DNA from: Marinosulfonomonas sp.
Lineage (GTDB): Bacteria > Pseudomonadota > Alphaproteobacteria > Rhodobacterales > Rhodobacteraceae
Direction: 5' to 3'
Assembly (NCBI GenBank): GCA_022712735.1
Contig: JAFLKA010000314.1
Coordinates: 1-5,317, forward strand
DNA: 5,317 nucleotides
Position numbers and translations under genes: made by a program. This document shows positions 1 to 4,988 of the stretch, one piece after another. The notes under the pieces are model-generated. The model was given only the letters and a program-made list of their open reading frames with translations. It was not told the DNA's origin and made no database searches. Positions within the stretch are counted from its first letter, which is position 1. Each line of letters starts with the position of its first letter.

Positions 1-593
1 ACAACTTTGGGGTTCTGTGCCTGCATCGCGGCTTGCGCGGAAAACACCTTGGGCATACCGATGTCGGCATCCCGATGGATCACCTGACGTTGCAGGTTGG
101 AATTATCCACCACATCATCGTCCACCACCCCGATGGTGCCAACCCCTGCCGCCGCCAGATACAGCAACACGGGCGATCCCAATCCACCCGCGCCAATCAC
201 CAGCACACGAGCATTTTTTAACTTCTTTTGCCCCGCCCCGCCAATTTCGCGCAGCATGATGTGGCGGGCATAACGGTCCAGCTCAACGTTGGTGAATGTG
301 GGTTTCGGGGTGTTATCGGACATCTGGGCGACTCTATCTTGGGCTTTAACGCGAAGCTGGCGCAGAATGGCACGATACGCAACCACAACCGCGCCGATCC
401 CGCCCAATATCAACCAAGGTCCAACCGATCCGCCGGTCGCCACACGCAGCGGCACCCCGTCCGGCAGCACCAAATGCGCGATCACAATCGCCGCATACAG
501 CAACCCGATCAGAAACCAGCGCTTGGAATGTGACACCCCTATCAGCGCACCAAACAGCCACAGCCCGATAGCCAGCCCCAGAACATATCCCAC
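1..593 (-). CDS. moeB: MoeB/ThiF/HesA-family adenylyltransferase with N-terminal membrane domain (3' end outside window)
   Basis: E1-like enzyme expected to adenylate the C-terminal glycine of a sulfur-carrier protein (MoaD or ThiS type) for molybdopterin or thiamine synthesis. Counted from a GTG at 593, about 90 residues precede the catalytic domain. They contain three hydrophobic stretches, near residues 2-19, 25-43 and 57-75, suggesting a membrane anchor. The catalytic part starts near residue 101 and shows [13 protein letters not shown] (108-120), the nucleotide-binding loop GAGGLGS (134-140), DDDVVD followed by SNLQRQ (158-170), and IGMPK (178-182). The window ends after 197 codons, so the later Mg-binding Asp and zinc cysteines cannot be checked. 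The GTG shares one base with the dut stop (TAGTG), which supports coupled translation. A start at ATG 323 would give a soluble enzyme, but the reading frame upstream codes for clean membrane helices. The family assignment is firm. The choice of moeB over thiF or hesA is an inference. Confidence 0.85.
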   Translation of the reverse strand, partial: MGYVLGLAIGLWLFGALIGVSHSKRWFLIGLLYAAIVIAHLVLPDGVPLRVATGGSVGPWLILGGIGAVVVAYRAILRQLRVKAQDRVAQMSDNTPKPTFTNVELDRYARHIMLREIGGAGQKKLKNARVLVIGAGGLGSPVLLYLAAAGVGTIGVVDDDVVDNSNLQRQVIHRDADIGMPKVFSAQAAMQAQNPKV

Positions 594-1054
594 TAGCCGC
601 GCCCCGTAGAACCAAACCCGCCCGTACCACGCGCTGTATCTCCCAGCGCCTCGGCCAGCTCAAACCGCGCCTGAACCACAGGGGCCACAACCATCTGCGC
701 AATCCTATCGCCATGATTGATCACAAACGGCTCCTCCCCCGCGTTCATCACGATCACCCCCAAAGGCCCGCGATAATCACTGTCAATCGTGCCGGGACTG
801 TTGGGCAATGTAATGCCGTGCTTTAACGCCAAACCCGAACGCGGCCTGATCTGCACCTCATAACCGGCAGGAATTTCCAACCGCAGCCCTGTTGGCACCA
901 AAGCGCGGCCACCAGGTGCAAGGGTTATACCACCTCGCTCAATCTCAACAAAATTCGCCCGCAAATCAGCACCCGCCGCCCCGCTGGTCTCATAGCTTGG
1001 CAAACCCAGCGCCTGATCCGCCCCGTCAAGCCACGACATTTTAATTAAAATCAC
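593..1054 (-). CDS. dut: Deoxyuridine 5'-triphosphate nucleotidohydrolase (dUTPase)
   Basis: Hydrolyses dUTP to dUMP and pyrophosphate, keeping uracil out of DNA and supplying dUMP for thymidylate synthesis. It is a cytosolic homotrimer in this family. All five trimeric-dUTPase motifs are present in the 153-residue product: AGADLRA (27-33), PRSGLA (71-76), the uracil pocket and catalytic loop with GTID at 88-91 and DYRG at 93-96 (Asp91 catalytic, Tyr94 stacking on uracil), GDRIAQ (115-120), and the glycine-rich P-loop-like tail [10 protein letters not shown] (142-151). Length matches the roughly 150 residues usual for the family. I chose GTG at 1054 because AAGGGAG lies 5 nt upstream (1060-1066) and the product then begins just before the conserved WLDGAD segment. 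ATG at 1039 is a less likely alternative. The gene lies 55 nt downstream of coaBC and its stop overlaps the next start, so it is probably in the same operon. Confidence 0.96.
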   Translation of the reverse strand: MILIKMSWLDGADQALGLPSYETSGAAGADLRANFVEIERGGITLAPGGRALVPTGLRLEIPAGYEVQIRPRSGLALKHGITLPNSPGTIDSDYRGPLGVIVMNAGEEPFVINHGDRIAQMVVAPVVQARFELAEALGDTARGTGGFGSTGRG

Positions 1055-1109
1055 CGCGTCTCCCTTCTTCTTTTCATAAATACCTGCCGCGCGCAGCGCA
1101 TAGAATCTC

Positions 1110-2306
1110 TTACGAAAGCGCCTCGGCAATATCCGCCGCCAACCGCGTAGCCACCTGATCTTTACTCATCCTCGGCCATTCTTCAGAACTACTCGCCTTG
1201 ATAACCGTCACCACATTCTCGCTCCCGCCCATGATCCCCGTTTCAGGCGACACATCATTGGCGATAATCCAGTCACAGCCTTTGCGCTTCCTTTTGGCCT
1301 TAGCGTTCTTGATCACATCATCGGTTTCCGCCGCAAACCCCACCACCAGCGCGGGGCGGCCCTTTTTCATCTGGGCCACAGTCGCCAGAATGTCAGGGTT
1401 TTCGGCAAACTCCAGCACAGGCAGGCTGCCCTTGCCGTCTTTCTTCATCTTCGACGTGACCTCACTCGCCATCCGCCAATCCGCCACCGCAGCCGTAAAT
1501 ACTGCGCCGTCGGCAGGCAAAGCCGCCTGAACCGCCGTCAACATTTCCTGCGCCGTCTGCACCTCGATCACCCGAACCCCGTCTGGCCGCGCAACATCGG
1601 CGGGGCCAGTGACAAACGTCACCTCGGCCCCCAGCGCCGACAGGGCGCGTGCAATCGCTGTGCCCTGCGCACCCGAGGACCGGTTGGCAATATAGCGCAC
1701 CGGATCAATCGGCTCATGTGTTGGACCTGATGTCACCAGAATATGCTTGCCCCGCAGCGGCCCGTCGGCAATCGCCGCTTCAACAGCCGCAACAATCTCC
1801 AGCGGCTCTGCCATCCGGCCCGAGCCAAATTCACCGCAGGCCATGTTGCCCTCATTCGGGCCAACAAACAGCACGCCGTCGCCTTTTAGGGTTGCGATAT
1901 TGCGCTGGGTCGCGGGGTGTTCCCACATCCGCACATTCATCGCCGGTGCAATCAGCACCCGCTTGTCCGTGGCCATCAACAAGGTCGAGGCCAGATCATT
2001 CGCCAGTCCGCCCGCCATCTTGCCCATCAAATCCGCCGTCGCAGGAGCCACCACCACCAGATCGGCGGCGCGGGACAATTCGATATGCCCCATCTCGGCC
2101 TCGTCGGTCAGATCAAACAGATCGCGGTAAACCTTGCTGGCGGACAGCGCCGATGTGGACAGCGGCGTCACAAATTCCTCGGCCGCGCGGGTCAGCACCG
2201 GCGTTACCGTCGCCCCGCGTTCACGCAGGCGCCGGATCAGGTCCAGTGACTTGAAAGCGGCAATCCCGCCGCCGATGATCAGTAGAATGCGTTTGCCAGC
2301 AAGCAT
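1110..2306 (-). CDS. coaBC: Bifunctional phosphopantothenoylcysteine decarboxylase / phosphopantothenate-cysteine ligase
   Basis: Catalyses two successive steps of coenzyme A synthesis in the cytosol: CTP-dependent joining of 4'-phosphopantothenate to cysteine (CoaB), then FMN-dependent decarboxylation to 4'-phosphopantetheine (CoaC). The 398-residue product is close to the roughly 400 usual for the fusion. The N-terminal CoaC half shows GGGIAAFK (12-19), the active-site His74 in [19 protein letters not shown] (86-93), the PxMNxxMW signature at 121-128, and the substrate-clamp cysteine Cys157 in [10 protein letters not shown]. The CoaB half shows [14 protein letters not shown] (191-204), NRSSGAQG (208-215), AAVADWR (272-278), a lysine cluster at 286-289 (KMKK), ENPDIL (302-307) and VGFAAET (322-328). 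ATG 2306 is preferred because GAAAGGG lies 6 nt upstream (2313-2319). A TTG at 2321 would add five residues but has no such site. The gene lies 65 nt downstream of the chaN-like gene. Confidence 0.97.
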   Translation of the reverse strand: MLAGKRILLIIGGGIAAFKSLDLIRRLRERGATVTPVLTRAAEEFVTPLSTSALSASKVYRDLFDLTDEAEMGHIELSRAADLVVVAPATADLMGKMAGGLANDLASTLLMATDKRVLIAPAMNVRMWEHPATQRNIATLKGDGVLFVGPNEGNMACGEFGSGRMAEPLEIVAAVEAAIADGPLRGKHILVTSGPTHEPIDPVRYIANRSSGAQGTAIARALSALGAEVTFVTGPADVARPDGVRVIEVQTAQEMLTAVQAALPADGAVFTAAVADWRMASEVTSKMKKDGKGSLPVLEFAENPDILATVAQMKKGRPALVVGFAAETDDVIKNAKAKRKRKGCDWIIANDVSPETGIMGGSENVVTVIKASSSEEWPRMSKDQVATRLAADIAEALS

Positions 2307-2319
2307 ATCCAGCCCTTTC

Positions 2320-2337
2320 AAACAGTTGCCCCTGTTT
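2320..2337 (-). promoter_or_regulatory. Small hairpin abutting the coaBC ribosome binding site
   Basis: In the coaBC leader, AAACAG and CTGTTT form a perfect 6-bp inverted repeat around a 6-nt loop (GGGCAA). The repeat ends directly beside the GAAAGGG ribosome binding site. The stem is AT-rich and has no following U-run, so it is not a terminator. It could be a weak translational element or a chance match. Confidence 0.2.
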
Positions 2338-2371
2338 TAGGGCGCAGATCGCATGAACTCAACCGTCACGC

Positions 2372-3181
2372 TTACTTAAACGCCAAACAGGGGTCTTCGC
2401 GTATCGCAGGTTCGGTCACCACCCACAGGTCAAATGGTTGCTCCGCCTGTGCTGGCGTCTCGATAAACCCGACCACCAACACCGATAAATTCGGCGCACC
2501 AGCCGCCAATATCGCCGGAACACCCCAATCTGTCCTCGCATGCCCATTGCCCGCAATCAGCACCACAGGCCCGCCGGTTTCCGCAAATGCCTGCACCACC
2601 ACGGCACCAAATGCTGCGTCGCGAAACCGCTGCGCCTCGACCATGCCGCCCATCATATCCAATGGCATCGCCTCGCAATGCGCCTCGAACTGCTCCTGCA
2701 TGCGCTGCTCCAACTGGTCCGCTGGCAATGGTTGATCCAACCCGAACATTGCAGCTTGCGGCCCAAACACCGCCGCCGCCCCGTCGCCAAATGCACGGCG
2801 CACCTCGTCACGGGACCGCGCCGCACCATAGACCCGCGCCGCGCCCAGCGCTTTGAAAACCGGATAATATAGCGCAAAATCCGGCCAGCCCGACGCGTCC
2901 CAGTCCAGCGCCGCCGCAAGGGCCGCCTGATCCTTTAGCAATTGCGCTGTCACCTTTGCGGCCTGCGTTGGCGTCAACATTTCAAACACCACTGCCGTGG
3001 GCCGGATCATAGAAATCGCATCCGCCTGCCCGATATGATGCTGCGCATTATCGTGAATTTCGCCCAGAACAACCACATCGGCAGACGGCAAATCGGCCAA
3101 GTCATCCTTGGTGATTTCTTTCGCCCCAGCCACGCCAATTGCTGCTATGATCAAGGCAACAAATACAAATATATATTTCAT
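2372..3181 (-). CDS. Secreted ChaN-like haem-binding family protein
   Basis: Member of the ChaN / cofactor-haem-binding family (formerly DUF399), whose known members bind haem and are linked to iron uptake. The 269-residue product starts with a clear Sec signal peptide: Lys2, a hydrophobic core at about 3-18, and probable cleavage after GVAGA near residue 20. No lipobox cysteine is seen, so the mature protein should be free in the periplasm rather than a lipoprotein. Family motifs are LGEIHDNAQHH (39-49), VFEML (65-69), DWDASGWPDFALYYPVF (93-109), HCEAMP (168-173), the MVEAQRFRDAAF segment (180-191) and AGNGHARTDWG (210-220). The ATG at 3181 has only a weak AGG-type site upstream. The gene is divergent from cobU and precedes coaBC in the same orientation, so it may be the first gene of that transcript. 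The family is confidently recognised. Haem binding by this protein is inferred. Confidence 0.85.
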   Translation of the reverse strand: MKYIFVFVALIIAAIGVAGAKEITKDDLADLPSADVVVLGEIHDNAQHHIGQADAISMIRPTAVVFEMLTPTQAAKVTAQLLKDQAALAAALDWDASGWPDFALYYPVFKALGAARVYGAARSRDEVRRAFGDGAAAVFGPQAAMFGLDQPLPADQLEQRMQEQFEAHCEAMPLDMMGGMVEAQRFRDAAFGAVVVQAFAETGGPVVLIAGNGHARTDWGVPAILAAGAPNLSVLVVGFIETPAQAEQPFDLWVVTEPAIREDPCLAFK

Positions 3182-3287
3182 CTTGCCAACCTGCCCGCGA
3201 AATTCACAAATGCCAATAGGTCACATTTGCACTTAACCTGACGGCAAAGGCTTGCTAGTCCTAATGACAAGCATGGGGGAAAACAGA
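3182..3287. promoter_or_regulatory. Divergent spacer between chaN-like gene and cobU
   Basis: This 106-bp region must hold promoters for both the minus-strand block and cobU. On the plus strand, CTGACG (3238-3243) and CCTAAT (3260-3265) are 16 bp apart and form a weak promoter-like pair that would start RNA near 3272. No convincing minus-strand pair was found. A 6-bp inverted repeat, CAAATG (3207-3212) and CATTTG (3224-3229) with an 11-bp spacer, could be an operator. GGGGGA (3275-3280), 7 nt before ATG 3288, is the cobU ribosome binding site. The space is too short for a complete cobalamin riboswitch and no B12-box-like sequence was seen. Confidence 0.35.
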
Positions 3288-3863
3288 ATGTTGCCAACTC
3301 TGACACTTGTGATCGGCGGTGCCGCGTCAGGTAAATCAAACTTTGCAGAACAGCTGGTCGAGGCCAGCGGCCAAGCCAAGATATATCTGGCCACAGCTCA
3401 GGCGCTGGACAGTGAAATGACCACGAAAATCATTCGTCACCGAAATTCGCGCAGCGCCGGTTGGCGCACCATCGAGGCCCCGATGGACCTGTCCGCGCCG
3501 CTTGCCGATGCCACCGCAAACGATACTGTTCTGGTGGATTGCGCCACCCTGTGGTTGACCAATCACCTGCTGGCCGAAACCGATCTAGAGGCCGCCGAAG
3601 CCACCCTGCTGACCGCGCTGGCCAGCTGCAAAGCGCCCGTTGTTGTGGTCACTAACGAGGTCGGTGCAGGGATTGTGCCCGAAAACATTCTGGCACGGCG
3701 GTTCCGCGAGGCCCAAGGGCGGTTGAACCAGCGCCTTGCCGCACAGGCCGGTCTGGTGGTGACAGTCACCGCAGGGCTGCCAATGGTGCTAAAGGGCACC
3801 CTGCCAAAATCACAACATGGTGGTGGGTGCGTCACGGCCCGACCCATGAGAAGGCGTTCGTAG
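3288..3863 (+). CDS. cobU: Bifunctional adenosylcobinamide kinase / adenosylcobinamide-phosphate guanylyltransferase, reading past its expected stop
   Basis: CobU/CobP phosphorylates adenosylcobinamide and transfers GMP to it, giving the GDP-cobinamide that receives the lower ligand in B12 assembly. The product shows the P-loop GGAASGKS (10-17), YLATAQALDSEM (33-44), His51 in RHRNSRSAGWRT (aligning by eye with the guanylylated His46 of the Salmonella enzyme), VLVDCATLWLTN (81-92) and VTNEVGAGIVPE (121-132). ATG 3288 is chosen because GGGGGA lies 7 nt upstream and the P-loop then falls at the normal distance. The family normally ends just after the GLPMVLKG segment (163-170). Here the frame continues 17 residues beyond Lys174, with an arginine-rich, family-unlike tail, to TAG at 3861-3863. 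If base 3811 were G instead of C, TGA at 3810-3812 would end the protein at 174 residues. The catalytic core is intact, so the enzyme may still work. Confidence 0.93.
   Translation: MLPTLTLVIGGAASGKSNFAEQLVEASGQAKIYLATAQALDSEMTTKIIRHRNSRSAGWRTIEAPMDLSAPLADATANDTVLVDCATLWLTNHLLAETDLEAAEATLLTALASCKAPVVVVTNEVGAGIVPENILARRFREAQGRLNQRLAAQAGLVVTVTAGLPMVLKGTLPKSQHGGGCVTARPMRRRS
3809..3812 (+). other. Altered stop/start overlap ATCA (expected ATGA) between cobU and the phosphatase
   Basis: The four bases read ATCA. In the cobU frame they contribute TCA (Ser) where TGA would end the protein at the normal family length. In the phosphatase frame they contribute ATC (Ile) where ATG would give a product starting MTTWWWVRHG. 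One G-to-C change at 3811 would explain both the missing stop and the missing start. What is seen is the sequence. The ancestral ATGA is inferred from family lengths. Confidence 0.7.
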
Positions 3864-4387
3864 GATGGCGCGATGTGCCCGCCGATCTGTCCGATACAGC
3901 GCAAATCGCCCGCCTGAATGCGCATCTGCCCGATGATGCGTTGCTGGTATCGTCCGACCTGTCCCGCAGCATTGATACCGCCAATGCCCTTGCGGGTGCG
4001 CGAACCCGCCTGCCCCATGCAACCGATCTGAGGGAGTTCAATTTCGGCGATTGGGACGGGCTTACGTTCGATCAGGTCACCACCCGAGACCCCGATCTAA
4101 GCCGCGCCTATTGGGAAACCCCAGGCGACATTTCCCCGCCAAATGGTGAAAGCTGGAACACCGCGGCCAGCCGCATTACTCCGTTCGTCCAGGATATGAA
4201 CACCCGTCACCCCGACCAACATATCATCGCCGTGGCCCATATCGGCGTAATCATGACCCAGATTCAGCTGGCCGGTGGACTGGCTCCAACCGAAGCGATC
4301 TCATATAAAATTGACAATCTATCCGTTACGCGGCTGCAATGGGACGGAAACGCATGGGAAGCAGGGGCAATCAATCACTTGCCCTAG
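3827..4387 (+). CDS. Histidine phosphatase family protein, probable alpha-ribazole phosphatase type
   Basis: Phosphoglycerate-mutase-like phosphatase. Next to cobU, its likely substrate is alpha-ribazole 5'-phosphate or adenosylcobalamin 5'-phosphate in B12 nucleotide-loop assembly. That role comes from context. Numbered from the ATC at 3809, the motifs are RHGPTH (8-13; His9 is the phosphorylated residue), SSDLSRS (48-54; Arg53), LREFNFGDWDGLT (74-86; Glu76) and VAHIGVI (142-148; His144). GTG 3827 is the first standard start codon in frame. The frame carries no ATG, GTG or TTG between 3722 and 3826. Starting at GTG places the catalytic RHG at residues 2-4 and removes TTWWW, most of the first strand that normally precedes RHG in this family. 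Initiation at ATC 3809 would give the full 192 residues. The gene may therefore be poorly translated, or initiated at a rare codon. The coding frame is otherwise undamaged. Cob gene names differ between pathways, so no symbol is given. Confidence 0.85.
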   Translation: MRHGPTHEKAFVGWRDVPADLSDTAQIARLNAHLPDDALLVSSDLSRSIDTANALAGARTRLPHATDLREFNFGDWDGLTFDQVTTRDPDLSRAYWETPGDISPPNGESWNTAASRITPFVQDMNTRHPDQHIIAVAHIGVIMTQIQLAGGLAPTEAISYKIDNLSVTRLQWDGNAWEAGAINHLP

Positions 4388-4405
4388 ACCCTGACCCTAA
4401 CTCCC
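4382..4405 (-). repeat. Canonical G-quadruplex motif across the convergent stop codons
   Basis: Read on the minus strand, four GGG tracts are separated by loops of 5, 3 and 4 nt (G3-N5-G3-N3-G3-N4-G3). The tracts lie at 4405-4403, 4397-4395, 4391-4389 and 4384-4382. Both stop codons fall in or beside the tracts: TAG of the phosphatase (4385-4387, plus) and TAG of the phospholipase-like gene (4399-4397, minus). The motif would occur as RNA at the 3' end of the phospholipase transcript. No hairpin-plus-U-run terminator is present at this junction. The motif is exact. Folding and any terminator role are inferred. Confidence 0.55.
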
Positions 4406-4861
4406 GAAAAGCAACGCCCGCCAGCGGTCAAACACATCCATCGGCATCGCGTTGCCCGACACCACATCGTAAAATAAATCAACCGCAAACATGGTCTGCT
4501 TATAGGTCATTCCGTCTGGCGCATCACACGGCACCAGCGCAATCGCATCATAAATCGCGCGGGCGTTGCGCTGGATCATCGGGTTTTGCCAACGGGTGCC
4601 GCGCAGTTCCTGAAGGAATGAAATATCGCAACCGCAGTTATATTCCCCCTGCGCCACCACGCAATAATCATGGCGCATACAGGCGGCATCCAACACATCA
4701 ACCGGCGGGCCTGCACGCGACATATCCACCGGATGGTTTGGCCCGCACCAATTGCCGTAAACCGGCGCGAATATTTGCAGATTGCTTTGTGCAACAACGG
4801 GAGATGCAGCCATAACAGCCATATAAAAAACGAGCGATATCACAACCATAGCAGTTTTCAT
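4397..4861 (-). CDS. Small secreted phospholipase A2-like protein
   Basis: The 154-residue product starts with a Sec signal peptide: Lys2, a hydrophobic core at about 5-19, and probable cleavage after PVVA at residue 24. The mature part resembles secreted phospholipases A2, which hydrolyse the sn-2 ester of phospholipids using calcium and a His/Asp pair. YGNWCGPN (35-42) matches the calcium-binding loop pattern, and DAACMRHDYC (58-67) matches the active-site helix pattern DxxCxxHDxC, making His64 and Asp65 the predicted catalytic and calcium-ligand residues. Six cysteines (39, 61, 67, 76, 78, 112) could form three disulfides, consistent with export. ATG 4861 is supported by GGAGG 7 nt upstream (4869-4873). 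The gene converges on the phosphatase with 9 bp between stops, and is divergent from the GST gene. A non-enzymatic protein sharing the fold is possible. Fold confidence is good, activity unproven. Confidence 0.8.
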   Translation of the reverse strand: MKTAMVVISLVFYMAVMAASPVVAQSNLQIFAPVYGNWCGPNHPVDMSRAGPPVDVLDAACMRHDYCVVAQGEYNCGCDISFLQELRGTRWQNPMIQRNARAIYDAIALVPCDAPDGMTYKQTMFAVDLFYDVVSGNAMPMDVFDRWRALLFGS

Positions 4862-4889
4862 TTTACATCCTCCACCCCTGCTTTACATC
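4862..4889. repeat. 8-bp direct repeat upstream of the phospholipase-like gene
   Basis: TTTACATC occurs at 4862-4869 and again at 4882-4889, a spacing of 20 bp or about two helical turns. On the minus strand it reads GATGTAAA. The proximal copy fills the gap between the GGAGG ribosome binding site and the ATG. It could be a regulator site pair or chance. Confidence 0.25.
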
Positions 4890-4915
4890 AGCGAATTACA
4901 CAGCGCAAATCAGCC

Positions 4916-4956
4916 CATCACGTTTTGTGATGCCCCCGTCACAAAACACAATTTTG
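4916..4956. promoter_or_regulatory. Interleaved palindromes in the divergent phospholipase/GST spacer
   Basis: Three overlapping inverted repeats share half-sites. CATCAC (4916-4921) pairs with GTGATG (4927-4932) across 5 nt. GTTTTGTGA (4922-4930) pairs perfectly with TCACAAAAC (4939-4947) across 8 nt. CAAAA (4942-4946) pairs with TTTTG (4952-4956) across 5 nt. The first two cannot form at the same time. The block ends at the GST -35-like hexamer and lies upstream of both genes, so an operator for a shared regulator is the simplest reading. The TGTGA/TCACA halves look CRP-like but are 8 bp apart, not 6. Confidence 0.5.
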
Positions 4957-4981
4957 CGAATGCCCCGCCCCGCGTTACACT
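4954..4981 (+). promoter_or_regulatory. Candidate promoter giving a leaderless GST transcript
   Basis: TTGCGA (4954-4959) and TACACT (4976-4981) are separated by 16 bp, each matching the sigma-70-type consensus at four of six bases. Only 7 nt lie between the -10-like hexamer and ATG 4989, so RNA would start at or next to the A of the start codon. No ribosome binding sequence precedes the ATG, which fits leaderless initiation. Confidence 0.4.
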
Positions 4982-4988
4982 GCCTGTC

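Noticed and set aside
346..714. Open frame of 122 codons on the minus strand overlapping dut and the membrane part of the MoeB-like gene
   Set aside because: It is out of frame with both recognised proteins, and the MoeB frame in the same stretch codes for coherent membrane helices that continue into the catalytic domain.
1055..1129. N-terminal extension of dUTPase upstream to 1129
   Set aside because: It overlaps the end of coaBC, is basic and unlike the family, and the GTG at 1054 has a good ribosome binding site.
1649..2254. Long open frame on the plus strand opposite coaBC (about 200 codons)
   Set aside because: Its translation is low-complexity Pro/Ser/Arg-rich with no family motifs and no ribosome binding site. 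It mirrors the wobble bias of coaBC.
3182..3287. Cobalamin riboswitch before cobU
   Set aside because: The 106-bp spacer is shorter than a complete element and no B12-box-like core was found.
3563..4018. Minus-strand open frame opposite cobU and the phosphatase
   Set aside because: The plus strand holds two well-recognised enzymes here. The antisense translation has no motif.
4388..4396. Intrinsic terminator between the convergent genes
   Set aside because: There is no GC-rich hairpin followed by a T-run in either direction. Only the G-tract motif is present.
4339..4815. Plus-strand open frame opposite the phospholipase-like gene
   Set aside because: The minus strand has a signal peptide, catalytic motif, paired cysteines and a GGAGG site. 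The plus frame has none.
4926..4943. CRP-type binding site (TGTGA...TCACA)
   Set aside because: The half-sites are separated by 8 bp rather than the 6 bp CRP needs, so it is kept only as an unidentified operator.
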